A DNA stretch of 64,000 nucleotides. It comes from Gordius sp. MW1. Its lineage: Eukaryota; Nematomorpha; Gordioida; Gordea; Gordiidae. The translations under genes were made by a program, and so were the position numbers. This document shows, in pieces, positions 1 to 10,925 of this stretch. The first letter of the stretch is position 1, and the number at the start of each line of letters is the position of its first letter. Location of the stretch: contig OZ038532.1 of assembly GCA_964036665.1 (NCBI GenBank), positions 7,998,001-8,062,000 of the forward strand. Direction: 5' to 3'. A model generated the notes under the pieces. That model made no database searches and was not told where the DNA came from. It saw nothing but the letters and a program-made list of their open reading frames with translations.

Positions 1-78
1 TGTCCACTCAAAATCTCATACAAAAGCAACGAATGTACATAAATAAAAGAATATGACTAAAGCAGTTAGGCACTCTAC

Positions 79-3000
79 CTCTAGTCAGACGTCCACGGAG
101 ATTGTTCAAAGTGGCGGCGACGCTGTAAATAAAGCATACAAGAAAATACATATAAGCCATCCTACCGAGTGCTAGCTAAAAAATGGTTTTTTACGAGCTA
201 AACGAGACTCACCATATTTCGTATTCCTTAAACGGACACAGGTTTTGAATTGAGCATTCCGTGAACGGACCACTTTGATATAAATAGTTGTTAAATTAAT
301 TAATTGTAAAACGATAAAAGCCAAAGCTAATTTAGCAATATATATGAATATAAGGCAAAATAAAATGTATGCTTTCATCCATATATAACGAGCAATTTAA
401 AGCGAATTCCAAAAGGATAAATTAACTTATAAAATATCTTGGGGAATCAAGCAGGGCCCTTAAATTGATGAGTAAACTGCGAGCAACATTCATCAATGTT
501 GTAAGTTTATTCTTAGAACGATTTTGATAGTGTCATATTCATCTCGTCGCGATCACTGGTTAAAATTAGCGTCTACTTGATAGATAAATGGTAATTTTGC
601 CCATTATTTGCTTAGAGTCCAAGTAAGTGAATCTATCCTTGCTGTTATAGACATGGTAACAAGACGGACATAATTTTTATACCCCCTGCTGGATATTCGA
701 CACATATATAAACCCATGCTCTTTTATGATTTTAGGGTTTTAAAATATAACAAGGACCATTTATATTAGTGGAATCGAAATTGAAAGTGACCTTCTTAAC
801 GCACCCACAATAATATTTCTCAGCAAAAAACCCTCTTTACACAACCCACCTATACACGCAAGTGCCGTCTCCGGGCTGGGCGTTAAGCAGCGAAGTGGCG
901 CTATCGCCGCCCGTCAAACCAGCTTGGTAGGGCGGCGGACAGAGTAAGCCAGCCGAAAAATTGCCCCGGCCAGGCCCACCCCTTTTGGAGGGGAAAGAGG
1001 CTCGGGTACTGGTGGTGGTAGTTGTAAATAGGTAAACGCGATAAATAGGAGCCGCGGGCAACGATATTAAGGTAGGCGTAGGAGTTCCTTGGTGATCCCG
1101 TTCCACTGGTGTGGACTCCGTTTTTTGGCCGTCTCGAGCCTGTTGAGCTGAATGGGTTTGTTCACTTTGGCCTACGGGTAAAGCCTTCCACCTAACCCTG
1201 GCACAACATTCGGTAATGTCGTACACCTAGGAATAAAGAAGGGCTCGAGTAATCGGATGTATTTATATGTGTTATTTACATTAGGCTGCGCTTTTATTTG
1301 ATTTTTTAAAGAAAAAGTTCGTTGTTTCTTGCAACTTTGAACTCGATTGTTTCAAAAAGTTGACGCACAGGGAAAAAACGATAAACATATTCGTGTTGAC
1401 CTTAAAAAACTCTATAAAAGTATGTTAATCATTTTACGTTTGATTTTACAAGACCATAATTTGTTGCCTAATGTAATTAAGTCCCGTTATCTCCTTTTAG
1501 CTCCAAAATTTTACTCGTTAAATGTGAAGTAATATATATGAGGCTAATTTAAATTAGGGACTTAACTGGAGCCTAACTAGGATGATTTAATTAGTGAGAA
1601 TGCGTATTATTCTAATTTAAAATAATGATTTATTAAACATTAGGTAGAAGTTTTAGCTAGTTAACAACTAAATTCCGAATGAATGTAGTATTAGTAAACT
1701 GCTAAAACTCTAAGTCAAAATTTGAGTTCTATTCTTTAAGATTTATGGCTCATGGTCTAACAACAACGGTGGGGGAAGTTAATTTTTACCCAAAAAAATG
1801 AAGTCGAGCCTCAATCAAATATAATTAAATTATAAAATTTGGCTCGTATTTAACATGGAAACAATTTTGACATCTCTAAAGTCTAAACGAGTATTTAGAT
1901 TGCGCACTTACCGTGACCTCTTGGATGCTGGATAGGATCAAAACTAACGGACTCACTTCTTCGTTTTCTGTGTCGTGCAAATAAATACAAAAAAAAGATC
2001 ATTCGGGAGCAAATTAAATTAATAAAGCTTCCGACAATTTATAATGCTGCAGTGTAGAAGAGGTACAAAATCTAGCCCACCTTGTCGCAAATGCTTAATA
2101 TGTATCCAATCTGCATGATTGTGTCAAGAGGCTTTATATAGGTGCGAAGAAGTAATATTAAAAGGCATGGCATTACGCTCCACCACCACACAACCCCATC
2201 GTAGGGCTTCGTGCTGGGGCTTTTATGGAGCATTCACACTAACTAGTGTTGTGAAAACGGCTGTGTTTTGTTAACCAAAGGTCGACCAAACAAAACCCAG
2301 CCGTTTTAATAACACTAACCGTTCGTGATGACGCGCGAAGCCAAAAAAAAGCGAAGCGAATTTTTGGGCTAATTTATCAATTCATTCATTCATTCATTCT
2401 TTTTCTCAATATCTTTATATTTATCGTGAACTTTATCATATTTCAATGGTATTCATTAATAAGATCGTAATTGTTCTATAAACATATAAAATTATATAAA
2501 AAATACATACCAAATTCAATTTTTTAACATCGCGCGAAAAGTACAAAATGATTTGTATATTTTGGTTCGCTTTTTGCCGCGGGCGAAAATAATCGTCTGC
2601 GGTTTCACTCTATTTAGATTTACAATTGTTATTTTGGTGCGAATTAATTCGCAATTCGCATCACGAACGCCCCGTAACACTAGAGAGGGAGGAGAAGTAA
2701 GTACCTGCGTGATTAACGCTGGATTCCGCGTCGCTACCCAGCCCATAATCCGGCGATTCCGGTATCCTGTGGTGGTGGTGCGTGGGGTGCGAGCTGCTGC
2801 TTTGAGCGTGGTTTCGCCGCTTGGCGTTGCTGTAGTCCGTTGGTCTGCGTCGATCTCTACGCTCGTCGTCATCATCGTCGTCGGAGCCGCCGTTTGAATT
2901 GTTTCGAGCACCTGCTGCTCGAACGGAGCCATTAGGCCCGGAGCCCTTGTGGGAGCCGTTAGCGGTAGTAGTGGTAGAGTTGTTAGAGCTTTTGCTTGTG

Positions 3001-6000
3001 GTGGTGGTTGTGATGCTCGATTTACGGCCACGTGACCCGTTATGTTTCGCGTAGTTGCCTCCATTACCGTTAAAACCGTTACTGTTGATGATGTCATTGT
3101 GGCCGTACTCGTTATAGGTCACGCAATTTTTGCTAGCAGCAGCGCCCGTGACGTTGTTAACTACGTCCCCGGCGGGTCCGTAATCCAAGTGAGGGGCGGC
3201 GTAGTACTGAGCTTGATTTGCTGGGTGGTGATGGGGGTCTATGAGATAGGTTGGTGGGGGTAGTGGGGGGAGAATAAAATGGTCGCCCCCCAAAAGCTGA
3301 TGGTGGTGTGGGGGTAGGAAAAACGGAATGGGTTCGAAGAGGGGCGGGCCCTGGGGTGGTCCCAAGGGCGGCTGGTGCGCATTAAAGAGGTAAGGGGTAG
3401 TCGCGCTACAGTCAGACGAATTGGACGACAATAAAAAAATTGGTTCGGAGAGTGATTCGAAGGGGGTCTCACCCTCGGGCAATCCTTCACCGACGGGGAC
3501 GATGGAGTCGGGATGCTGGGAGTAAAAGGGCGGGATGTATGAATGCGGGTGGTTGGGGGGTGGTAACATAAATGTGGTAGGGGAGGGTCTTGATGCATTA
3601 GCGTAAGAATTGTGGGGCCCTATGAGGTGGTGGGAGGTTAGGGGGGGTGGGGTGTAGCAGAAGAGAACAAATGTGCCCTCTTGATCTAACGGAAGAAGGC
3701 GAGGGAGGGGGCTAGGTAGGCAATCCGGGCACATAATCATGGGGGTGGGGGAAGAAGGGGTGAGGCAGCAAGAGGGAGGAGGAGGTGGAGGTAGAACGGG
3801 CCCAACGATAAGTGTGTTGTTAAGGGGTGGGGAGGGGGCAAAGCCCCCCAAGGATACATCTTGATGATATAGGGGCAACTCGTTATGGGCTTGGTCGCAG
3901 CACATAACCATCTCGTCACGGAAGGGACAGCACAGGTTTGTTAGGACGGGTGACGTGACCAAACGCATCGCGGCAGCAGCGGCTACGTTGTCTAAAAATC
4001 GCGGATTTATTGGAATATACGTGGGAACTTAAATACTTACCATTAATATTATAGCCCATAGTATTTTTCTAAATAATTATAGTTTATCGAGCGGGAAAGG
4101 GGTGAGTAATCATTTGGTTTCCATTTACCCACCCAAAGTGTTCAACCGAAATTTTTTGGTAGTAAATAAATAAACTCATTCTCAAAAAAATTCATTCTTA
4201 CCGTACTGATCGTTGAGAGGTGGTTTGTTGGGGTAGGGTCGGTGGTTATCCTTTTTCCTCATCTTAAATTGGAATTTAGGCAAGGCGGCCCCTGTCAAAA
4301 GGGCGTTGTTGCTTTTAGAAGACGACACGAGGACACCCGAAATGGTGCAAGCAGGAGGGTTCGGAAAGTATGAATTATCATGGGGTAAAGGCAAGCCAAG
4401 AGACAATTTAGGGTCGATGATGGAAAATATCAGTGGACTGATCGGGTTTGAGCTGGGAGGTGATTGAAGGTGATCGTACCAGGGAGTAGGGGTAGGATAC
4501 GAAGGTGCCAGCAGTCTTTCGCCCATGACTTCTAGGGGGTAGGAAGGGCCGTGGGGTAGTATGGTTTGCGAAACTGTATATAATGATCCAAGCAAAATTC
4601 GAGGTATATAAACTTTTCCAGTCGGTTTTATGATTAAATATAGATAGAAAGATGAAAAATGTATAAAAATTGAGAGGCGTCGGTGTTTGTAGCCGTTGGC
4701 GTAGCCGGGGGGGGGGACCCTAAATGACGAAAAAAAAATTTCAATGCAAAACCCTTAAAAATTAAAAAAAATTATGTTTGCCCCCCCCAATTAATTTTAA
4801 ACGTTTCGCCCCCCCCCCTAATCCGAAATCTGGCTACGCCCATGTTTGTAGCTGATAAGTATTGCATAGGGGTCTAGTATAACGACAGGTATGGGTAACC
4901 AAACTGATATTTAAGTTGAATTAAACAGGCTGTTATTAATTAAGATGTTCGTGAAAATTTTAAAATAGCTTAGAAATTTAAGTTTATTTTTATTTTAAAT
5001 TATTCCAGATGATCGTTAATTTCAAGCAGTTTTAGAGCAAAATACTGAATATACGTCAAATTAAAAATATTTAAAAAAAAAATCATCACATAAAATTCCC
5101 AACGGGCACTTATGTATAAATAAAAAACATTGACTAAACCAGTTCTTACGTTTTAGCAGTCTGTCTTTGTCAATCAAGCCGTCCATCAGATTGAGCATGG
5201 GTAGGGGAGGCAGGTGTAGAGAAAGCAATAAGGGGATCGAAGGAGGAATTGGTAGGTTGGCAAAATTCCCACTCAAATTTTTTAATCCATTTTCATAATC
5301 TTCTTGCTATATTAAAAGTTATCATTAGTTGTTTATTATATTCATAAATATAAAAAAAGTTGAATAAAATGATTAGAAATAAAATAAATTATAGTTTAAA
5401 ATAAAAACATGCAATATAATTTGGCGTCTACTTACGGAAAAGGGAAATGGTCCAAGCAATGCCGTGTTGTTCATAACCACATTGGCATCGTTAGAAGCAT
5501 CGGAGTAAGCACTTCCCCATTTAACCTCGACTAAGTAATAAAAAATATGTGTTAGGTTTTAAAAGGCCATGGGCGTAGCCAGCATTGGGATTAGGGGGGG
5601 GCAATAATGATCTATGAAGGGGCAAAAGGATGATTTTTTAAAATTTTAGCCATGATTTTAATAGATTTCAACAAACTTTTTAATTTAAAGATCAAAAATT
5701 TTAATCAATTTTCACTACACCCCCCCCCCCCCCCACAAGTTGGTATATTGGGTACACTCATGCACAGAAATATCCCCAAAAAAACAGAATATAATATTGA
5801 TAATTTTGAATCGTTACCACCACCATTGCAGTATTCGAGAGCAGGGGCTGGGGTCGGTGGGTAGACGAGCCAAGAAATGATATCGGGCCCGCCGCAATCA
5901 GCTGTTTGGACCTCAGCCCGGTCCGTTGCCTCAATTTTAGGTGACTCGTAGGGTACTAAAGCTAAAGCGTCGCCCGCCCCCTCAGATGGTTCGGGTTCGG

Positions 6001-9000
6001 TTTCCTTATCGTCGTCGAGGAGGAGAGCGTTAGACTCAGGGTCCGCATGGTCGTGGAGTGGGGTAGTAAGTGAAATGCTGCAAAAATCTTGGCCTTCCAT
6101 GTCCGATGATTCACAAGTACCGTTAGGGATTGAAATCTTTTTGCCCACGGCTAGATCGCGCGAAAATAAAGCGAGGATGTTGTTAAAACAATTGTAATTT
6201 ACAGGTGAAATGCTAATTTTTGATAAAAAGTCTGTTTAAGAGCGCGTTAGGTATTGCTAAAATTAGTCGCATGAGAGTTCGGGTCGTATGAGAGTTCGGA
6301 ATAGTAAGGCTCAAACAGTAGTAAACATTAAACAGCGGCAACCGGCATAAATGATAAACCTTTAATAAGAATATCGGGTTCGAATAGCTCGCTTAAATCA
6401 ACAATGCCACATCATACTATGTTTTGGCCGATTCATATTCGAGCAAACTTGTTTTTCACAAGTAAAAAACACGTGGAGTGTTTAAAGGGTATTTAACAAC
6501 AACTTATACCATATTTATAATAGCCATGGGCGTAGGCAGGGTAGGAATTAAAGGGGGGGGGCAATAATGATTTGGGGAGGGGCAAATTCCATTATTTTAA
6601 ATTTTAACCAAAATTATTATATAAAATTTTGAAAAAATTTATGGGTTCGTCCCTTCCTGCTACCCCCTGACTACGCCCTTGATAATAGCTAATACCTCTG
6701 CATTTAATGTCGGACAGGCTGTTAAGCCATTAGATAGAGAAATAAGGTATTCTTAATACAAATTACAATGGAAAAACGATAAAATTGGCCAAAGGTTCAT
6801 TTAAAAGGAGGTGCCGTCGTTCCTATTTTCCTCTTCAGTTAAAATTCTAAATCAGAGATCATGTCATAAAATTTTGAAACATAGCATGAAAGTGAAAATG
6901 ATATAAACCCGATATAAAAATGGGAGAAATTTCTTTTTTAACCAATGTTTTGTTAAGGGTGTTTTCCGTGAAAAGAAGTGACTGCGCCGATAAAATGAGT
7001 CGGCCCGAGGCACAATATATACCAAGAACGAGTATACAAGCCCTCGAAAAACAGTGTAAAGTCTCAACATTTTTCAATGCCATCCAATCCTTTGGTTGCG
7101 CCGCCTTCCGCCTTAAAAGCTAATAAAGCATATTCATGGGCGTACGCAGGGGGGGGGGCTTTACGAAAAAAAAATTTTTAATGCAAAAACATTGAAAAAT
7201 TAAAAAATATGTTTTGCCCCCCTCTAAATGAACTTTTAAACGTTTTGCCCCCCCCCCCTAATTCAAAACCTGGGTACGCCCATGAGCATATTCCCACACT
7301 TTGAAATGTTAAGGTGACATTATCAAAATTTTGAGCGAAAAGATAGTAGTCAGCCAACAATTTGAAGCCTGACGAACTCATAAAAGTCAAGCTATTTTGA
7401 TGACTCCATTAAATGCCATGATCCATGGGCGTACCCAGGTTTTGAATTAGGGGGGGGGGGCAAAACGTTTAAAAGTTTATTTAGAGGGGGGCAAAACCCC
7501 TGGGTACGCCCATGCCATGATCTGATCGACAATACAAAATAATCTACTCAAGTGCCTACTAATAAGCTATTTCGACTAAGGGCATAATGACTAAAAGATT
7601 AAAATGAAACATCAAAGCGGCGCAGTTGCGTAGGATTATGTTAGAATATGCTCCTAGAAATGTAAAGTTGTGGAGGCTACATAGTTGAGACTAAAAAACA
7701 CGAGATTTTAATATAGCAGGGTATAGTATATTAATGTAATAAAACAACGCTCCTCAACCTCTATATAAGTATTAAAGCTCGTATTACAGGTAGTGTCATG
7801 GGCGTAGGCAGGGGGGGGGCGGCTGCCCCCTTAATTAAAAAAAAAATTCCAATATAAAAACCCTTAGAAATTAAAAAAAATATGATTTGCCCCCCCCCCT
7901 AATTAGCCAGAGGAGGGCAGCCGGACCCCTGCCCCCCCCCTAATTTGCCAGGGGGGGGCTGACTGCCCCCACCACTGCCTAATTGGGGGAGTTGCGTTTG
8001 CTCTCAGGAAAATTTTTGGATGTCGAGACCTTTCTTTTTTGCTCTCGGGAAATTTTTGGATTTGGATAGTCGAGACCTTCTTTTTTTGCTCTCAGGAAAA
8101 AAATAAATTTAATCTGCCCCCCCCCCTAATTCAAAACCTGGCTACGCCCATGGGTAGTGTTATTGTAAAAACGGCCGGGTTTTGATTTATTGATCTTTGG
8201 TTTGGTCTGTTTTTCAAATTTCGACTAAGCCTAGAGGTCGTCCAAGAATTTATGCTTAGTCGAGCAAAACCAAAGGTCAGTCTACTTATTTCTTTAATCC
8301 CTTAGGGCTAATAAAAATAAAACTTATCCGATTAACGTCTTAAAGAACATACATTACGCATCGTTATTGGGCAATTTGAGGTAAAATACACAACCTAAGG
8401 GCGCAGCGCACATTTATTTTGAGTCCGCACCATGAGTACAAAAATTTCGGGCCTAATGACACGTGATTTTTTCCGATTATCATGGGCGTATCCAGCATTA
8501 GAGAGGGGGCAATAATCATTTAGGGATGGGCAAAATGATCATTTTTTAAAATTTTAGCCATCATTTTAATAAATTCCAACAATTTTTTGGATTTAGAGGG
8601 GGAGCTCCCCCACCCCTCCCTAAGCCCATGCCTGTTATAATAAAAAGCGCGTGACAAATTGTCGTTACCTATAGTATAGGTGTCCGCGACTGCTTTTAAA
8701 GAGGTTAATATGGTATGGTAAAAAAAACATGGTAAAAACTTAGAAGTTCAAGCGAAGAAGCCTATGTGATTCGCACGACTTCGAGAGTAAGTCACGTATC
8801 TCATTCTAACCTCTAATCTCTCCGTTGCAGCAGGGTGCGGTGTTGGGGGGAGGCGAGGCTGAGGCCGCAGTTTTGAGGAGGCAAGGGGTAGAATACATTT
8901 TGTGAAAGGAGGAGCCAAGCGGTCCGGGGGTGGAGCTAGTTTTGTGGGTTTGTAGATCATCCGTCGCAATCCGACCTACCACCACAGCCTTGTGGTGCAA

Positions 9001-9081
9001 GTTGACTATGGAGCCGGTGGGTAGGGGATGGTGCAGCGATTTACAGGTATCGGACCTCATGACGTCGCAAGTGGCGTTCAT
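79..9081 (-). CDS. FNDC3-like protein with Pro-rich N-terminus and FN3 domain (5' part of gene, runs off left edge)
   Basis: Nine coding exons join in compatible phases: 9081-8811, 6150-5818, 5530-5436, 5306-5150, 4573-4202, 3991-2705, 1967-1912, 1226-850 and 122-79, about 997 codons so far. The chosen start (MNATCDV...) has in-frame TAG and TAA just upstream, after a possible 5'UTR acceptor. Residues up to about 850 are low-complexity: Pro-rich tracts, His runs, an Asn/Ser/Thr region and an Asp run (DDDDDDE). Exons 7-9 read as a fibronectin type III domain: LILSSIQEVTVYDI, then CCARVRWKAL with the B-strand Trp, IYRVYLF for strand C, and ATLNNL. In order and spacing this resembles the first FN3 domain of the FNDC3 family, membrane-anchored FN3 proteins with a Pro-rich N-terminus. 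The exon structure is seen directly; the family name is inferred from one domain. Remaining FN3 domains and any C-terminal membrane anchor would lie beyond position 1. Introns carry many MITEs. Donor 1 (GTTAGA) is weak. Confidence 0.7.
123..849. other. Intron 8 of the FNDC3-like gene, no further feature
   Basis: AT-rich sequence between the exons ending at 850 and beginning at 122. The acceptor beside 122 (TTTATTTACAG on the minus strand) is strong. The short ORF at 172-378 has no coding character. Confidence 0.5.
2244..2317. mobile_element. Family A MITE, short palindromic copy
   Basis: A 74-bp inverted repeat beginning TAGTGTTGTGAAAACGGC and ending GCCGTTTTAATAACACTA, with AAAGGTCGACCAAACAAAAC between. 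The same motifs recur at 8155, 10241, 19499 and 45405, so this is a dispersed family. It lies in intron 6 of the FNDC3-like gene. Confidence 0.7.
4694..4844. mobile_element. Family B MITE, copy B1
   Basis: Terminal inverted repeats CGTTGGCGTAGCCGG and CTGGCTACGCCCATG flank poly-G and poly-C tracts and an AT-rich core. An exact 8-bp TSD, TTTGTAGC, is at 4686-4693 and 4845-4852. It sits in intron 4 of the FNDC3-like gene. Confidence 0.9.
5568..5740. mobile_element. Family B MITE, copy B2 (right end degraded)
   Basis: Starts CATGGGCGTAGCCAGCATTG, followed by poly-G, CAATAATGA and the AAAATTTTAGCCATGA core. It fades in a poly-C run near 5735 without a recognisable right terminal repeat. It is in intron 2 of the FNDC3-like gene. 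Confidence 0.75.
6525..6681. mobile_element. Family B MITE, copy B3
   Basis: CATGGGCGTAGGCAGG at the left and CTACGCCCTTG at the right, with an exact 8-bp TSD, ATAATAGC (6517-6524 and 6682-6689). It lies in intron 1 of the FNDC3-like gene. Confidence 0.9.
7135..7284. mobile_element. Family B MITE, copy B4
   Basis: Ends CATGGGCGTACGCAGG and CCTGGGTACGCCCATG, exact 8-bp TSD AGCATATT (7127-7134 and 7285-7292). Intron 1 of the FNDC3-like gene. Confidence 0.92.
7424..7514. mobile_element. Family B MITE, copy B5 (91 bp)
   Basis: Short internally deleted copy with ends CATGGGCGTACCCAGG and CTGGGTACGCCCATG. Exact 8-bp TSD CCATGATC (7416-7423 and 7515-7522). It is only 139 bp from B4. Confidence 0.92.
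7797..8152. mobile_element. Family B MITE, copy B6 (356 bp, longest copy)
   Basis: Ends CATGGGCGTAGGCAGG and CCTGGCTACGCCCATG; exact 8-bp TSD GGTAGTGT (7789-7796 and 8153-8160). The interior carries extra G/C-tract blocks and two repeats of TTTTTTGCTCTC(A/G)GGAAA. The TSD copies the first bases of the adjoining family A element, so B6 landed at its edge. Confidence 0.92.
8155..8285. mobile_element. Family A MITE copy
   Basis: Begins TAGTGTTATTGTAAAAACGG, with CGGGTTTTG, GTCTGTTTTTCAAATTTCGA, ACTAAGCCTAGAGGTCG and AAAACCAAAGGTCAG in order, matching the copies at 10241 and 19499. The right end is not clean. Confidence 0.6.
8481..8630. mobile_element. Family B MITE, copy B7
   Basis: Ends CATGGGCGTATCCAGC and CCCTAAGCCCATG; imperfect 8-bp TSD CCGATTAT / CCTGTTAT (6 of 8), as expected for an older insertion. 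It is 181 bp downstream of the end of exon 1 of the FNDC3-like gene on the minus strand. Confidence 0.85.
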
Positions 9082-9730
9082 AGCTTACTACCTAAATTTG
9101 TCGAGAATAAAAGAGGCTATTGAAAAAATATTCCGAAAGGAGGGTATAATTTAAAACAAACCTTTCGATAAAAGAGTGATAAACGTAAAAAGATTAACAT
9201 TTTCAGAGCGCAAAGAAGGGTTAGGAAAAAAATATGTGTTCTATGTATATTAAAAAAAGTATTACTGCCTTACGCCCACGCGATAAACGTTCCGAGAATT
9301 AATTGCAAAACAAAAACGCGCTCGCCCATCGATATATGCGAGCATCGTATGACCCTCAAACCCCACTTGTCTTCTCTTATACCTAATAAATTGATTTTTC
9401 GAAATAAAAATTGTAATAAGCAGGCAGGCAAGCAGGCAGGTAAGGGTAGAGTATGAATCATCGCTTATGGGTAGGGGAGAGAGATTAAAGGCCGAGTGGG
9501 CGTGGAGGTAAATAACGTTTAGGTAGGTTGTAAGAAGAGATCATGACGTGGGTAGAGGGAAAATCTCACACATTAAAAGCATCGATATGGGAAATAGAAA
9601 TAGTAAAGGAGCCCGACCCAACAAACACTACGATGAACTGCGTACTATGACGCAGTCGACTGGTTGGTCCCAAACCATACGAAACTAGGGGAGAATTACG
9701 GGGTTCTTAAAATAATGATCATGCTATATT
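9082..9730. other. Upstream flank of the FNDC3-like start codon
   Basis: AT-rich, with a short GCAGGCAGGCAAGCAGGCAGG-like microsatellite near 9420. On the minus strand it contains a possible 5'UTR splice acceptor (CAAATTTAG) just before the start exon, so the promoter is probably farther upstream. No core promoter element is recognised. Confidence 0.35.
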
Positions 9731-9960
9731 ATGCTACGCAATTTATGGGCTCGCTTTGGGTTGTCCGTCCGTCCTGTCCAACTTGTAATTTTTCAATAAT
9801 TGCGGGGGAAACTTATATGAATTTTTAATGGCAGTGGACTTATGCAATTTGCTTTCGCAACTAGACTAGGTAACGACCGCTTGGCTTAAATTTTTGAAGA
9901 ACAAAGGGGCTAGGTGTAGAAGCAAACATTCGGCCCAAGTTTGAAATTTTTTAGGGACCT
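9731..9960 (+). repeat. Family J repeat, copy 1
   Basis: GCAATTTATGGGCTCG, GGTTGTCCGTCCGTCC, AACTTGTAATTTTTCAATAA and GGAAACTTATATGAATTTTT match, in order, the reverse strand of 20945-21290 and in part 29040-29390. The first block is also the end sequence of the CCAAT-array unit at 17221. Confidence 0.6.
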
Positions 9961-10240
9961 CGAAGGTATTTGCACACAAATAATTCAATTTTTTTCGTTT
10001 ACAGCTCCCTCCCCTCTACTTCGCTCTCTAAATTGTAAAGATGTGGAAACAAATTTCGTAAACAAACGTTTATTTATAGTATTGTGTTCGTGTTAACTAG
10101 CGCAAGGTGGACGAGGAAGTCAAACAGCAACGTTCTTATACGGTGTTATGGGGGCGCGACTATGGCAAGTTTTCGATCTCTGGGAAGGAGGAAAGGAAAC
10201 CTTTAGCTTACTTAGGTATTGTACAATTCAAACAACACTT

Positions 10241-10925
10241 TAGTGTGGCAAAAACGGCTCGGTTTTGCTTGGTCGACCTGTGGTTTTAATTAGAGATGCA
10301 CCGATATTACTATTTTATGCCGATACCGATACCAGCCGATACTTAAGATTTTTTTGCCGATACCGATACCATGCCGATACTTATAATAAAAAAAATTTTT
10401 ATACTAAAAAATATATGCAAATTAAATATTATGAATTAAGTCACATCCAAATTTTGGTAGATCAGAATTTTGACGATAAAACAATTGTGAAGAAATATTT
10501 ATAGCCAATCAAATGAAACAATTTTCAAAAAATTTAAAAAGTCCTCTATTTTTTAATGGTAGGAGATACTATAAATATTATTTTTTGAGTTTCATCTTGA
10601 AAAAGGTATCGGCTTGGTAATTGCCGATACTAGCAAAGTATCGGGCCGATTCTTTTGGCAAGGTATCGGCGCCGATACCATGCCGATACTTGGTGTATCG
10701 GTGCATCTCTAGTTTTAATAACTAAAACTAACGGTCGACACTGGTCTGTTTTTCAAATTACGACTAAGCCTAGTGGTCGAATGAGAAAAATATGCTAAAA
10801 AATCTATATGGTCTGTTCATGTATAGTCGATTAAAACCAACGGGCGATCAAAACCAAAAACCTTTAGGTCTGTTTAGGTTTAATCGCCTAAACTAAAACC
10901 AAAGGTTGACCAAACAAGGTTTTGA
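10241..10925. mobile_element. Family A MITE interrupted by a hAT-type MITE
   Basis: Starts TAGTGTGGCAAAAACGG, then GGTTTTGCTTGGTCGACC. It resumes after 10719 with TTTTCAAATTACGACTAAGC and ends near AAAGGTTGACCAAACAAGG. The interruption has an 8-bp TSD, so family A was there first. Confidence 0.7.
10291..10711. mobile_element. hAT-type MITE, 421 bp, nested in a family A element
   Basis: Perfect 16-bp terminal inverted repeats TAGAGATGCACCGATA / TATCGGTGCATCTCTA and an exact 8-bp TSD GTTTTAAT (10283-10290 and 10712-10719). Inside, GCCGATACCGATACC-type motifs repeat next to both ends, like hAT subterminal repeats. No transposase; the short ORF at 10265-10504 is a translation of these repeats. 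Confidence 0.93.

Noticed and set aside
2553-2897. Plus-strand ORF opposite the Pro/Asn-rich exon
   Set aside because: It is the antisense shadow of exon 6 of the FNDC3-like gene, whose frame is extended by phase-compatible splicing on both sides.
3239-3598. Second minus-strand frame, Pro/His/Ser-rich
   Set aside because: Alternative frame of the same low-complexity exon; it does not join the neighbouring exons.
10265-10504. 79-codon ORF with DTDTSRYLRF repeats
   Set aside because: Translation of the CCGATACCGATACC repeats in the hAT-type MITE.
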